Positions 25,861 to 35,332 of a stretch of DNA of 36,735 bases are shown one piece after another. Source of the DNA: CAYLYM01 sp964387645. GTDB lineage: Bacteria; Calditrichota; Calditrichia; RBG-13-44-9. The translations under genes were made by a program, and so were the position numbers. Numbering within the stretch: the first letter of the stretch is position 1; the number at the start of each line of letters is the position of its first letter. Below the pieces are notes generated by a model that was not told the DNA's origin, ran no database searches, and worked only from the letters and a program-made list of their open reading frames with translations. The stretch covers positions 1 through 36,735 of the forward strand of contig CAYLYM010000026.1 of the NCBI GenBank assembly GCA_964387645.1, read 5' to 3'.

Positions 25861-26643
25861 TTATTCAAACACAATTCTTCCATCCACTTCTGCGGTGATA
25901 GGATTTCCCCTAGATTGAGCTTGTCTGATTTCGTCAATAATCGCATCGCGAATTAACACACCGAGAAAATCTCTTTTGGCTTGACCTAATACTTGTAAAC
26001 TTGAGCGACCCGGATTGGATAAAAAATCAGTTGTTACCACATAATAAATTTCTTCTGGATCAACTTTCTCCCCCTGCACAGTAAGAGTAATTAGCTGTCC
26101 ATTACGAAAAGTCAATCGCATACCTGCGATGGCTTCTCCATTCCGTTCTCCGATTTGTTTCGCCAAAGTTATCACCTGTTCTCCAGTCATTTCAAGAACC
26201 ACCAGCTCATTCTCAAAGGGCATTACCTCATAAATTTTACCTAAAGTTATGGGTCCTTTGGGGATGCTTGCTCTGATACCACCCAGGTTGGTGATAGCAA
26301 TATGCACCTTTTTACTATATTCAGCATTTGCTCTTTTGAGCATCAGCTCGGCAATAAAATTATTTAATGGCGCTTCCGGTCTCCCTTTTCTTAATTCCTT
26401 CTCTGCATAACCGATAATTTTATTCATAGTCTGATTCAACTGCTGACGATATGGAATAATGAGATTCTCAACCAAAATGTCGTTGCTAATGGTTGAATCA
26501 ATAGCCAGATTAGTACTGGTCAAATTTTCAGTCAATATAAGTCTTGATGATCCAGTTCCAGCGCACTGCCAGGCAATAATATTCAGTAAGAAAAGAAAAA
26601 TCCAAAAAGGTAGTCTTTTCTTTCTCATGAATTTGTTCACCAA
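25861..26643 (-). CDS. 5'-nucleotidase C-terminal domain lipoprotein
   Basis: The substrate-specificity half of a 5'-nucleotidase, encoded as its own 260-residue protein. The conserved core of the domain is present: NLGGIRASIPKGPITLGKIY, then EVMPFENELVVLEMTG, with VVTTDFLSNPGRSS further on. The signal is hydrophobic (LPFWIFLFLLNIIAWQ) and followed by Cys27, so probably a lipoprotein despite a non-standard lipobox. Start: TTG 26643 (or GTG 26640) sits six to nine bases after GGAG, while ATG 26628 is farther away; the choice is unsure. The catalytic metallophosphatase follows 58 bases downstream. Together they would rebuild a full enzyme, with one partner on the membrane and the other Tat-exported. 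Confidence 0.88.
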   Translation of the reverse strand: MVNKFMRKKRLPFWIFLFLLNIIAWQCAGTGSSRLILTENLTSTNLAIDSTISNDILVENLIIPYRQQLNQTMNKIIGYAEKELRKGRPEAPLNNFIAELMLKRANAEYSKKVHIAITNLGGIRASIPKGPITLGKIYEVMPFENELVVLEMTGEQVITLAKQIGERNGEAIAGMRLTFRNGQLITLTVQGEKVDPEEIYYVVTTDFLSNPGRSSLQVLGQAKRDFLGVLIRDAIIDEIRQAQSRGNPITAEVDGRIVFE

Positions 26644-26966
26644 TTATTGCTCCAAAATTTTTAATCTTTAGTCAATTCGAAACAATTTATATTCAAAAGA
26701 AATAGGGATTTTAATTATTAATAATAGTTTTCGATCTTAAATATAAAAAAATATGTAAAATCTATTAATTCACTCTCTTTAAAACAAAATATGGAAATCG
26801 CTCAACCTACATGGTTGTATCATCCTTACTATCTGAGATGAGTTCGTCAATTAAAATATCTATGTTTTTAACTGAATAAATTTTAAAATTCTTTTCTCAA
26901 ATATGAATATTCTCCTGCCGTAGTGGATATCTTCGCAACAAATATTGATAAAGAAAGTTGAACCGT
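26644..26966. other. Spacer between larA-like gene and nucleotidase pair
   Basis: 323 bases, AT-rich, no ORF of interest. A small hairpin CAACC-TACAT-GGTTG (about 26812-26826) has no T-run on either side and is too weak to call a terminator. A promoter for the nucleotidase pair must lie here, but no candidate stands out. Confidence 0.45.
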
Positions 26967-28262
26967 TCAGCGACTTCTGGCATGAAGGGCAATTTTATTT
27001 CCATCATTTACCAGATTAAATGTTACATTCGGATTGGCTTCGAGTTCTTTTTTGACCAGTTTTACGGGATCATCGACAAAAGTCAGATGAATTCTCTCAA
27101 CTTCCGATTTGGATAAACGTGTATGAATCCCGATGAAACTGCATCGGTCGATTAGACGAGCAAATTTGTAAGCTTTATGCGAATACATAATGTATTCCTG
27201 TTCAAGCAGATGAAACACCTCATCTAAAGGCCTGGCTAATAGATCAAAGAAGTTTTCTTTGGCAGATTGCGGCCCAATACCGTTTCTGCATTCGGCTAAA
27301 AACAAAATTTTTCCACCCGGTTTAACCGCCGCTTTACTTAATTCTAATGCCCGTTGCGCAGTATAAATGGTTTCGTCATTGGGGTAGCCTCCCGATGAAA
27401 CGATCAAAAAATCTGCCGGTTCAACTGTTTGGCTCATCATTTCATCTACTTGCAAGATACCCTGTTGTGTGACTTCTTCTAAGTTGCCAAAAGCCGACCA
27501 CAGAATTTTATGTTCTTTTTCAATAGTAACCAGAGCATAACTTGGTCGGTCTTTTGTAATCAGCCTGAACCCCTCTTCCATGTCTTTGGCGAGGGGATTG
27601 TTTCGCCTGTTAAAATCCGGATGCCAGGGATGATATCCAAATGTTGCTTCATCTTTCAAGGCCATAGCATGATTTCGCTCGGTCGTCTCCAATGCGCAAA
27701 TACCCGGTAAAAAATCTTTTATCGCATTGGAATAACCAGCAAAATAATGATTCTTCATATCCGACAACGCCAGAAAAACACCCACATCCTCTATGACTGG
27801 ATTAGCCAGGACACGATTTCCAAAGCTGGTCATTCCACAATCCACAAAATTTCCCTTCCGACAATCGTGAGCTTTAATCTCGAATTTTCTAAAATTATTT
27901 TTCTTAAACTCATCGCTTAAACTTTGTTTAATTTGATCATTTCCTGGTAGATCGGGATCATGGGTGCCAGTGCAGATAATTGCATACACAAATTTAGCCT
28001 GAACCAGCTGGGGGACGATAACCTGAAAAATATCTCTGAAAGATACATCGCGCGTGGCATCTTCCACCAAAAGTAATACCTTTTTCTCTTTAACAGCCTC
28101 TGGCAGAACTGGTGAAGCGACAGGTTTTGAAAGAGCCTCTTTTAAAACAACTAAATTATCTTTTTTAACATCGTTTTCCTTTACTTCAATCAGAGCCAAT
28201 ATATTTTTTTGGGGAATATCAAACTCAATTGTTTCGAACCCATATTTAAATCGACAAATCAT
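26967..28262 (-). CDS. larA: LarA-family nickel-dependent racemase (lactate racemase-like)
   Basis: A member of the lactate racemase family (DUF2088), which interconverts stereoisomers of 2-hydroxyacids using a nickel-pincer nucleotide bound to a lysine. About 431 residues. By alignment from memory with Lactobacillus LarA, the functional residues are present: Asp/Arg in VEDATRDV, His in CTGTHDPD, His in KNHYFAG, the cofactor-anchoring Lys in NAIKDFLPG, and the Ni-ligand His in ERNHAM. The start is ATG 28262, five bases after GGAG; a GTG directly before it is in frame but too close to the ribosome site. The cofactor-synthesis genes larB, larC and larE are not nearby. The substrate may be lactate or another hydroxyacid. 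It lies 111 bases after the GH57 gene on the same strand. Confidence 0.9.
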   Translation of the reverse strand: MICRFKYGFETIEFDIPQKNILALIEVKENDVKKDNLVVLKEALSKPVASPVLPEAVKEKKVLLLVEDATRDVSFRDIFQVIVPQLVQAKFVYAIICTGTHDPDLPGNDQIKQSLSDEFKKNNFRKFEIKAHDCRKGNFVDCGMTSFGNRVLANPVIEDVGVFLALSDMKNHYFAGYSNAIKDFLPGICALETTERNHAMALKDEATFGYHPWHPDFNRRNNPLAKDMEEGFRLITKDRPSYALVTIEKEHKILWSAFGNLEEVTQQGILQVDEMMSQTVEPADFLIVSSGGYPNDETIYTAQRALELSKAAVKPGGKILFLAECRNGIGPQSAKENFFDLLARPLDEVFHLLEQEYIMYSHKAYKFARLIDRCSFIGIHTRLSKSEVERIHLTFVDDPVKLVKKELEANPNVTFNLVNDGNKIALHARSR

Positions 28263-28376
28263 CACTTCTCCTCTTCAAATATATTTTTACGTGATTATCA
28301 ATTCATTTTCATATTCTCTATATTTTGCATTTTAAAATAATTCTAATCATCTGAAAAGCTCAACATTTCTTGATAC

Positions 28377-30548
28377 TCAAACAGACCATTCAATCATTTC
28401 AAAATTCGGACCGGGTACCCTAATTTCTATGAGATTAATACGTGGAAATTCTTCTATAGGTTGATTATTTAACTTTACTAAAAATTGGAAACCCAGACAA
28501 TCATCTGGATTAACTTCCAGGTCTTCAAAGAAAATTCCAATTTCCAGGATTTTATCTAACTTAAAAGTAGGTTTTAGATTGCTTTTCTTTAGTAAACCAT
28601 TTTTCATAACATATTTTTCAATTACACCACGTAGTGGAGAAATAACAACTGTTAAATGATGTGGCTGGCGCACAGCTAAGACGAATTCAGCCAATGGATC
28701 GGGAGGGGTATGAAAATCAACTCGTAAATACAAACTCTGTGCATCAAAACCCACATGAATGCGATCCATGATACGAGTAACCTGATGCATGGCCGTTTGA
28801 GGTGTACGGCTCACTTCGTAAATAGCCGCTCCTGCCCACTCATAAAAATGAGTCGAACGACCATCGATGACAGGATGAATAAAATTCTTTGGTCGGGTAC
28901 TAATAAAGCGATCAAAATGTACTCGCTTAATTGTTTGGTAAAGCTGAGTGGGAATGTCGTGTCCTAATAATCGATAAACTTCCATCAAATGCTCCCGGTA
29001 AAGTTGATCAAATTCCAAATCATTAGCAGAAGAATGATCGTCTCCATACCACCAATTCCAGTCCGATCCTTCGGCAATGTGAATTTGCTCCCAGGCTTTT
29101 TTGAGGTCTTCTTCGGTGTATAATCCCGTTTTTTGTTGATTGATTAAAAATTCTCTTGTTTCATAAAGAATGTCCCAGGATTTATTATCCTCTTCAGATC
29201 CTATCCAAATATTAAAATTACTGTTAATCCAGGATCCTGGGTAGATTGATTTTAATGTTTCTGTCTTTTTATTTCGTTTTATTACATCAGAAAAAGTTAC
29301 TGTTTCTAGGAATGGATCTTCAGACAGTGTCTGAAAAAGCTTCCGTAAAAAAGGCTTTCCATCCTGATCATAATATTCCCAACAATTCTCCCCATCTAAA
29401 ATAATAGGAATGACAAATCGGTGCAAATTCTCCTCGCCATATTTATCAATTAGTAATTTACGATTAGCATGAATACGGTTAATAAAATCCTTCACTGATT
29501 GTTCTACCGGCCAATTTGTGTAAACAAAACCTATAGCATCGGATAAATAATGATTCCTGAAGAAAATGTAAATCTTGCTCTTCCGGATCTGCAATAGATA
29601 GGGCTGATAAATTTTATGATGAGAGAATTTATCTTTCAAAGTGTTAGCAAGAATTCCTTCATCTGTGGCCACCCATTCAATGCCCTGTCGTGCGATGATT
29701 TCCAAAGCCTGAACACTGACACTTCCTTCAGAAGGCCACATACCTCTTGGGCGCTTTCCAAAAATTTTCTCAAAAAAATTTAGACTTTGGATCACTTGTG
29801 CTTCAGCATCTTCAGGAAATGCAAAATGATGAATCGGCATTGGAAGTCCAGGTGAAGACTCCTGCCCAACACGGTTATCGCAGAGTAAAGGAAGAATAGG
29901 GTGGTAAAACGGGCTGCAGCTCAACTCAATCTGTCCTGTTTCCCACATCTTTTTATGTGTTGGAATAATATCCTTTATGATGTTTCGCGTTTCCGATAGT
30001 AATACCCACTTGTCAGTTTCTGAAAAATTTCGTCCTTTTTTAAATAGTTGTTCAACGGCTGGGCGTTTCCGGGACTCCATTCCAATCCAACACATGTTAT
30101 ACCACATTTGCAGGTCCCTATATTCACTAACTGTAAATGCCTCAATTTTTTTATCCAGTAGATCGTTTTTTAAATCAAATGTGTTTTTGACATAGAGCTC
30201 ATAGAATCGAGGGTAAGGTTTTATCATATGTTCAACGTTGGCTAAGAAAAAGTTGCTAAGGATTTTCTTTTTATCTTCTGGCGATAATTTTTCAGCCGGG
30301 ATTTCTGTTAAAATCCAGATATTATCTTTAGCATTTTTTTCATATTCTTGCAACTGTAAAAGCAAGGACGGCACCAAATTCACATTTTGTTTAATTTCGG
30401 GATATTCTTGCATAACAAGGAGCATATCTAAATAATCTTTTGTGCCATGAAAGCGAACCCAGGGCATTTGATAAAAGCCGCTGCTATTTTTGTAAAATGG
30501 TTGATGCTGGTGCCATAAAATAGCTACTGCCAATTTGTTTTCACTCAT
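28377..30548 (-). CDS. Glycoside hydrolase family 57 protein
   Basis: A GH57 alpha-glucan-active enzyme (alpha-amylase, amylopullulanase or 4-alpha-glucanotransferase type), 723 residues. All five conserved regions are visible: HQHQP (His13, His15), SCSPFYHPILPLL, GMWPSEGSVS (nucleophile Glu274), IILDGENCWEYY (acid/base Asp385) and AEGSDWNWWYGDDHSS. A C-terminal beta-rich region (about 590-723) resembles the accessory domain of amylopullulanases. There is no signal peptide, so it acts in the cytosol, probably on glycogen or internal malto-oligosaccharides. It begins 30 bases after the flippase stop, so the two are likely co-transcribed although their roles are not obviously linked. The exact specificity cannot be read from sequence. 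Confidence 0.93.
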   Translation of the reverse strand: MSENKLAVAILWHQHQPFYKNSSGFYQMPWVRFHGTKDYLDMLLVMQEYPEIKQNVNLVPSLLLQLQEYEKNAKDNIWILTEIPAEKLSPEDKKKILSNFFLANVEHMIKPYPRFYELYVKNTFDLKNDLLDKKIEAFTVSEYRDLQMWYNMCWIGMESRKRPAVEQLFKKGRNFSETDKWVLLSETRNIIKDIIPTHKKMWETGQIELSCSPFYHPILPLLCDNRVGQESSPGLPMPIHHFAFPEDAEAQVIQSLNFFEKIFGKRPRGMWPSEGSVSVQALEIIARQGIEWVATDEGILANTLKDKFSHHKIYQPYLLQIRKSKIYIFFRNHYLSDAIGFVYTNWPVEQSVKDFINRIHANRKLLIDKYGEENLHRFVIPIILDGENCWEYYDQDGKPFLRKLFQTLSEDPFLETVTFSDVIKRNKKTETLKSIYPGSWINSNFNIWIGSEEDNKSWDILYETREFLINQQKTGLYTEEDLKKAWEQIHIAEGSDWNWWYGDDHSSANDLEFDQLYREHLMEVYRLLGHDIPTQLYQTIKRVHFDRFISTRPKNFIHPVIDGRSTHFYEWAGAAIYEVSRTPQTAMHQVTRIMDRIHVGFDAQSLYLRVDFHTPPDPLAEFVLAVRQPHHLTVVISPLRGVIEKYVMKNGLLKKSNLKPTFKLDKILEIGIFFEDLEVNPDDCLGFQFLVKLNNQPIEEFPRINLIEIRVPGPNFEMIEWSV

Positions 30549-30578
30549 TTTAAGTATCCTGCTTATCGTTAATGAAAT

Positions 30579-32069
30579 TCACTTCAATCTCATTTTCCTC
30601 CTGTCGGAGGTTGGTATAACCGTCAGGAATATAACAATCAGCCATACTAAATATGCAGCAATTCTTATTGCAAAACCAGGATGAAAAATATAATAAAATA
30701 TATATGCCAGACCAACCAGTAGAAACATCATATAAAAGTTGGCCTTATGTATCGGTATGGGATAAATTTGCTGGGCAATAAGGTAAATGAGGACCATCAT
30801 TACCGCATAAGCAAGTACTGTTGAAATCACTGCTCCCCAAATACCCAGGCGCGGTAACAAAAGTAAATTACATACAACATTTAAAATTGCACCGGCGCCC
30901 GTAAATAAAAACATAAGGTAGCTTTTTTTTGTAATATAGAACGCCGGGGTAAAAATGACATAAATACCGAAGAAAAAATAAGCCAGAATAATCCAGGGAA
31001 TGATGGGAATTCCCTTCCAATAATTTTTTCCGAGAATGTAAAATGCATTAAAATAGTGGTAAGTAAGGATATCCTTTATAAAAAAAGTAATGAAAATAAT
31101 GATGGCGCCAGCGCCAAAAAGATAATAATTCAGAATGCGAGAGTAAGTTTTTTGTGCTGAATCTTCTCGTGCAATTTTAAGAAAGAAAGGTTGCCAAGCG
31201 TTGCGAAATCCAACAATTAGCAAAAGAAGCACAGCAGCGAACTTATAATTAGCATGGTAAAAGGCAAGAATATCTTTACCCAAAAATTTTGTTACCAGAA
31301 ACCGATCAATCATTTCGATGGTCATGAAAGCAATTCCATTGGGTAGAAAAGGGATTCCAAATAAAACCATTTCTTTTAAAAGTGACAGATCGAGTTTAAA
31401 ATTGAAATACCTTAAGGCGATGGGTAACATAATAAAAAAATTAAGAATAGAAGCGATTAGATTTGCATAAAGAATCCCTAACACTTCCTTTTTTAAAATA
31501 ACTACAAAGAGAATATTTAATCCCAATTCCATGGAAAAACGCAGCAATCTGAAAGCGGTAAACTGAAAAGGGCGTTCTTCTGCCCGAAGGATAAGAAAGG
31601 GCAGATTGCCTAAAGTATCAAAAAGCAAAATTAACGAAGCCAGCCGGACAAAATTGGCAAACTCAGGAGAGAAAAGAATAATTTTCGAGATATCTTTAGC
31701 AAATGATATTAATATTATACTTGTGATAATGCCACTAAAAAATAGAATGGAAAAGGTAGAAGAAAAAACAGTTTTTCGATCGGATTTCCCCAGAAAGAAG
31801 TATCGTAAAAAAGCCGAATCCATTCCATAGAGGTAGACAAAGTTCATAAAAGCAATAAAGGTGTAAATGAGACCATAATTGCTGTACTGGCTCATCTCTG
31901 GCAGATAAACCGCACTTGTGTAGATAGGCGTCAGAATCAGTCCCTGGAGCCGCTGGACAGAGGTACTTATGGAATAAATGGCTGAATGCTGAAAAAGTTG
32001 GCGAATTTTACCGGACGTTTTTCCTTGAGCTAATGAGCTGATTTGTCGCTTTTTCAAAATATTATCCAT
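30579..32069 (-). CDS. Polysaccharide flippase, Wzx/MATE-like
   Basis: A multi-pass inner-membrane protein of 496 residues with about 12-14 hydrophobic helices, of the polysaccharide-transporter (MVF/PST) type that flips undecaprenyl-linked sugars. Supporting features: an N-terminal segment HSAIYSISTSVQRLQGLIL leading into TM1, FLRYFF after TM2, FGIPFLPNGIAFMTIEMIDR at the middle of the chain (typical of the second half repeat), and basic ends. It is in line with the deacetylase, GalT-like and nadE genes upstream, as in surface-polysaccharide loci. No ribosome site precedes the ATG (TTTTTTAAAAAATGG). The 255 bases to the deacetylase gene contain nothing recognised. The sugar substrate is unknown. 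Confidence 0.9.
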   Translation of the reverse strand: MDNILKKRQISSLAQGKTSGKIRQLFQHSAIYSISTSVQRLQGLILTPIYTSAVYLPEMSQYSNYGLIYTFIAFMNFVYLYGMDSAFLRYFFLGKSDRKTVFSSTFSILFFSGIITSIILISFAKDISKIILFSPEFANFVRLASLILLFDTLGNLPFLILRAEERPFQFTAFRLLRFSMELGLNILFVVILKKEVLGILYANLIASILNFFIMLPIALRYFNFKLDLSLLKEMVLFGIPFLPNGIAFMTIEMIDRFLVTKFLGKDILAFYHANYKFAAVLLLLIVGFRNAWQPFFLKIAREDSAQKTYSRILNYYLFGAGAIIIFITFFIKDILTYHYFNAFYILGKNYWKGIPIIPWIILAYFFFGIYVIFTPAFYITKKSYLMFLFTGAGAILNVVCNLLLLPRLGIWGAVISTVLAYAVMMVLIYLIAQQIYPIPIHKANFYMMFLLVGLAYIFYYIFHPGFAIRIAAYLVWLIVIFLTVIPTSDRRKMRLK

Positions 32070-32324
32070 TTTTTAAAAAATACAATTGGGATCTTTTCTA
32101 GCGTAATTTTTCCACCAAAATATTTTTAAAATTTAAATGTGTCTTATAATATTTACCTAAGTCAAGCAGATTTGAAAATATTAAAAGAAGACTATTTTTT
32201 GAAGAAAATGTCGTAAATGGTGAGTAAAAAATCAATCCTGAAAGGTGGGAATTATTTAGACATGAAAGAAGTTTCGGTGATCTGTATACGAAATAAATAA
32301 AAATAAATCGATTAATTCAAACTA

Positions 32325-33200
32325 TCACTTATGGATCACAATTTCTTCAAGATATTTTTCCATGGTCATGAAATGGCAATTTAATTTTTTGAGATATTGG
32401 ACAAATTTTTCAAATTTTTTTGGGGTTCGTTCCAACCCATAATAATGACGGAATTGATAACTTAGCGGAATCTTCTTGATACGCGGTTGATCCCCCTGGA
32501 ACTCCCAGGGATGTAGATAAATGTTGTAAAGTCCTTCCTGCTTCAACCGCCAATTAACAAATAATTTCATTAAAAATAATGGGATAATTCTGAAATAAGC
32601 TCCTCCACCGATTGGAAAATGATTATTTTTAATTTTTAAAGTCGAAATGGGAAACTCAAACAATCCATTTCCCATTTGATAACATCCATTACTTACGCGA
32701 CGTAAAGGTGCATCAATTTTACCATAACGTTTATTCAAACTAAAGGGATTGTAACTTGAATCGTATCGAAATCCGAGCTCTATTAGAAATGGAAATAATT
32801 TTGGATGAATTGAAAAACTTGGCGATCGATAGCCTACAATCTGATGAGCGATTGTAGATTCTAAAACTTCTTTTGCTTTCGAAATATCCTCTCTCAACTG
32901 ATTATCATCCAACCGATTTGTTAGCTCGTGACCGTATCCATGGCATGCAACTTCATGACCATGATGGTAGATTTCATGGAGGAGTTCAGGACATTTTTCC
33001 CCAACCCACCCTAATACAAAAAAAGTGGCCTTAACATCATATTTATCCAGAATTCGCAGAATAAGCTGAGTATTTTCTAAAACACTACTGGGGAAACGAT
33101 CCCATTCTTCAGCTCGAATTGCCGATTTCAGATTTTCCACCTGGAACCATTCTTCAACATCGAAGGTGAGGAGGCAAATGGGCTCAGTATTATTGTACAT
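32325..33200 (-). CDS. Polysaccharide deacetylase, DUF3473/XrtA-associated type
   Basis: A carbohydrate esterase 4-type NodB-fold enzyme, 291 residues, likely removing N-acetyl groups from a polysaccharide. Motifs: LTFDVEEWFQVEN at the N terminus (a variant of the usual TFDD), ATFFVLGWVGEKCPEL, HGHEVACHGYGHE (metal-binding histidines), GYRSPSFSI, then the C-terminal DUF3473-like part with FPIGGGAYFR and YLHPWEF. This subtype typically sits in exopolysaccharide clusters linked to exosortase XrtA (family knowledge). No exosortase is in view. There is no signal peptide, as usual for the subtype. It starts 36 bases after the GalT-like gene, so is probably the same transcript. No clear ribosome site. 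Confidence 0.93.
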   Translation of the reverse strand: MYNNTEPICLLTFDVEEWFQVENLKSAIRAEEWDRFPSSVLENTQLILRILDKYDVKATFFVLGWVGEKCPELLHEIYHHGHEVACHGYGHELTNRLDDNQLREDISKAKEVLESTIAHQIVGYRSPSFSIHPKLFPFLIELGFRYDSSYNPFSLNKRYGKIDAPLRRVSNGCYQMGNGLFEFPISTLKIKNNHFPIGGGAYFRIIPLFLMKLFVNWRLKQEGLYNIYLHPWEFQGDQPRIKKIPLSYQFRHYYGLERTPKKFEKFVQYLKKLNCHFMTMEKYLEEIVIHK

Positions 33201-33236
33201 ACTTTATTTATTTTCTTATTTTTAAAAAATCTTGGA

Positions 33237-34271
33237 TTACATTCGTTCTTTAAAATTATTCGCAACATCCTCTGGTTTTTGGTCTATCATTGTTTCTGCA
33301 TGAAATTTTTCAAAAAACGTCACATCATTCCGATACAAAGGTTGGAACACAGGTCTTGTAACCATCTTTAAAATACAGGGAATTTTAAATCTATCATTAT
33401 CTTTGGTTATCGGGGAAGAAAATAAGACCAAATTAAAGCTATTATGTTTAACATTTTTATAAAATTTAAGAACCTTTACAATACCCTCTGCTAATTTTTG
33501 CAGGGCCGTATTGCTTAATTCAGTGAATATCTTATTTTCCTGTGTAAATGCATTAATTTCATTAAAGCCAGAAGGAGCAAAAGGAACCAACCAATACCAA
33601 AATTCATCTTTATATAAAAATCTTGGACCTGATTGTTCCGCTTTTTTAAGTTCTGTCCAAAAGTCAACTCCTAATTCTTCTTTAAAGTCATGGCTCTTCT
33701 CTAAAATTATTCTATGATAGTTTGTTGGATAAGGGTCTAAAAACGGTTGCAAATGTGGATGCAAAATACTACTACCGGCAGGTAATAAATAATTCCAATT
33801 TATTGAAGGATATAATATTTTTTTTTCGTAATTAAAACATTTTTCGAAATAAATTTGGCAAGCTTTTAGTGCATTAAAAATTTGGTCTTTTGTAAATTTC
33901 TCAATTGAGATAAAATGATCTTTGGAAAATATACAAACTCCACTATATCGGCCAAAACCACTTAAATTGGGAAATAATATCGACTCACCAACTTTAATCC
34001 GACCCGATTCATATATTTCTTTTGGGAGCATCGGCGTTTGAGTATCAACCTTTTCATTACAAAAAAAACACGGCTTAGATTGTAATACAAACTCTTCTAA
34101 TAAATTTCCTTCAGGAATTTTATCGAGTCCCTTAGGTTGGCAAATTCGCATTGTGTTTCCTATTAATGGATCCTTTCGAACCTCAATAATCTCTTCAGTT
34201 ACTTCAAAATTCTTTAGAGGATTTCTAATTTTTGCTACTACCGTATGTTTCTCAAACTTTATCCTAAACAT
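33237..34271 (-). CDS. Galactose-1-phosphate uridylyltransferase-family protein
   Basis: A HIT-superfamily nucleotidyltransferase of 344 residues. It has the GalT signature RKDPLIGNTMRICQP and the full zinc/catalytic set by comparison with E. coli GalT: Cys68-x2-Cys71 (CFFC), His119 (SKDHFI), and His171-Pro-His173 with Gln175 in SSILHPHLQPF, where His173 would be the uridylylated nucleophile. The remainder diverges from classical GalT, so the true substrate may be another sugar-1-phosphate or nucleotide. Ribosome site AAAGGA precedes ATG 34271. It lies between nadE (104 bases upstream) and the deacetylase (36 bases downstream) on the same strand. The context points to making an activated sugar for the surface polysaccharide rather than the Leloir pathway; no galK or galE is nearby. 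Confidence 0.85.
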   Translation of the reverse strand: MFRIKFEKHTVVAKIRNPLKNFEVTEEIIEVRKDPLIGNTMRICQPKGLDKIPEGNLLEEFVLQSKPCFFCNEKVDTQTPMLPKEIYESGRIKVGESILFPNLSGFGRYSGVCIFSKDHFISIEKFTKDQIFNALKACQIYFEKCFNYEKKILYPSINWNYLLPAGSSILHPHLQPFLDPYPTNYHRIILEKSHDFKEELGVDFWTELKKAEQSGPRFLYKDEFWYWLVPFAPSGFNEINAFTQENKIFTELSNTALQKLAEGIVKVLKFYKNVKHNSFNLVLFSSPITKDNDRFKIPCILKMVTRPVFQPLYRNDVTFFEKFHAETMIDQKPEDVANNFKERM

Positions 34272-34375
34272 GAAATATCCTTTCTATCAAAAAAAAAACA
34301 AAAAATTTATCGAGATTCTCAATATAGTTTCATAACATCTATTTTATCAATATTCTGAAATAGAAAAGGCTATTA

Positions 34376-35332
34376 TTACAAAGGTTCCATCCTTAAATAT
34401 TCCGTCGTTCTGATTTTTCTTTTAATATCTTCTATAACATTCTCGACTTGTTTCTCAGGTAAATCAAGTGCATTCGCGATTTCCCCTACTGTAAAACCTT
34501 TTTCCCAGCCGAACCAAATCCTATCCAATATATCAAATGGAACACGGAAGAAAAATTCTTCCTGAGTCTGTTCGGCACTATATGTGTCAGTCGTAGGAGT
34601 ACTTTTCTGGATTTCTTCAGGAATATCAAGATATTTCGCAAGCTGAAAGACTTGTGTTTTAAAAAGATGAACAATAGGTTTAACATCAGCGCCACCATCA
34701 CCATATTTAACAAAAAAACCTTGTTCATGCTCATTTTTATTACCTGTTCCAACCACTGCATAATTTCTCGATTCAGCATGATAATAAAGCATGCTCATTC
34801 GACTACGTTGTTTAAAATTTGTAGAAGCAACTATTTGCAAATATTCTTTGACGGGTAAACGTTTCGTTTTTTCTTCTCCTTCCGGAGAGATAATAGTTAG
34901 ATAAAATACATTCAATGTATTCTTCGTTAAGTTATTTTTAGGTAAAGCAATTTTGGCTTTATATGTTCTGTCATATTCAGGAAAAACCTTCTTAATAGCT
35001 TCATCTCTGCGCTGGTAACATCCAAATCCAGCTAAAGCCAGAGTCATATCTTCGATTACATATTCTACATTAAACTTTTTAGCTAATTTTCGGGCAAGTA
35101 TTACACTTTTAGGATTTGAATCAAATTCCGGCATCATAACTCCTAAAACTTTATCCGGACCAAACGTCTTTGCACAAATAGCTAATACAACCGAGGAGTC
35201 TATTCCACCACTAATACCAACAACCGCTCCACGTTTTTTAAGCTTATAAAGAACATCTTCTTTCAATTTTGATGATATTTTTAAAAATTCTTTCTCAGGA
35301 TCTAAATTAATTGAATCTCTTGTAAAAGCCAT
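34376..35332 (-). CDS. nadE: NAD(+) synthase (ammonia-dependent), polysaccharide-locus type
   Basis: An ATP-pyrophosphatase of 318 residues that adenylates nicotinate adenine dinucleotide and amidates it with ammonia. The P-loop VVGISGGIDSSVV is near the N terminus. NFKQRSRMSMLYYHAE, VVGTGNKNEHEQGFFVKYGDGGADVKPI and a late PTTDTYSAEQTQEE follow. There is no glutaminase domain, so it uses free ammonia or a partner. The C-terminal substrate-binding part (PTTDTYSAEQ...) and an insert around residues 104-160 differ from housekeeping NadE. The gene heads a polysaccharide-type cluster, so it could instead amidate a sugar acid or another carboxylate; that is inference. Ribosome site GAGGAG lies directly before the ATG. 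It follows a terminator and is the first gene of its transcript. Confidence 0.88.
   Translation of the reverse strand: MAFTRDSINLDPEKEFLKISSKLKEDVLYKLKKRGAVVGISGGIDSSVVLAICAKTFGPDKVLGVMMPEFDSNPKSVILARKLAKKFNVEYVIEDMTLALAGFGCYQRRDEAIKKVFPEYDRTYKAKIALPKNNLTKNTLNVFYLTIISPEGEEKTKRLPVKEYLQIVASTNFKQRSRMSMLYYHAESRNYAVVGTGNKNEHEQGFFVKYGDGGADVKPIVHLFKTQVFQLAKYLDIPEEIQKSTPTTDTYSAEQTQEEFFFRVPFDILDRIWFGWEKGFTVGEIANALDLPEKQVENVIEDIKRKIRTTEYLRMEPL

Noticed and set aside
26812..26826. CAACC/GGTTG hairpin as terminator for the larA-like gene
   Set aside because: Five-pair stem with no T-run on either strand and more than 140 bases from the stop codon.
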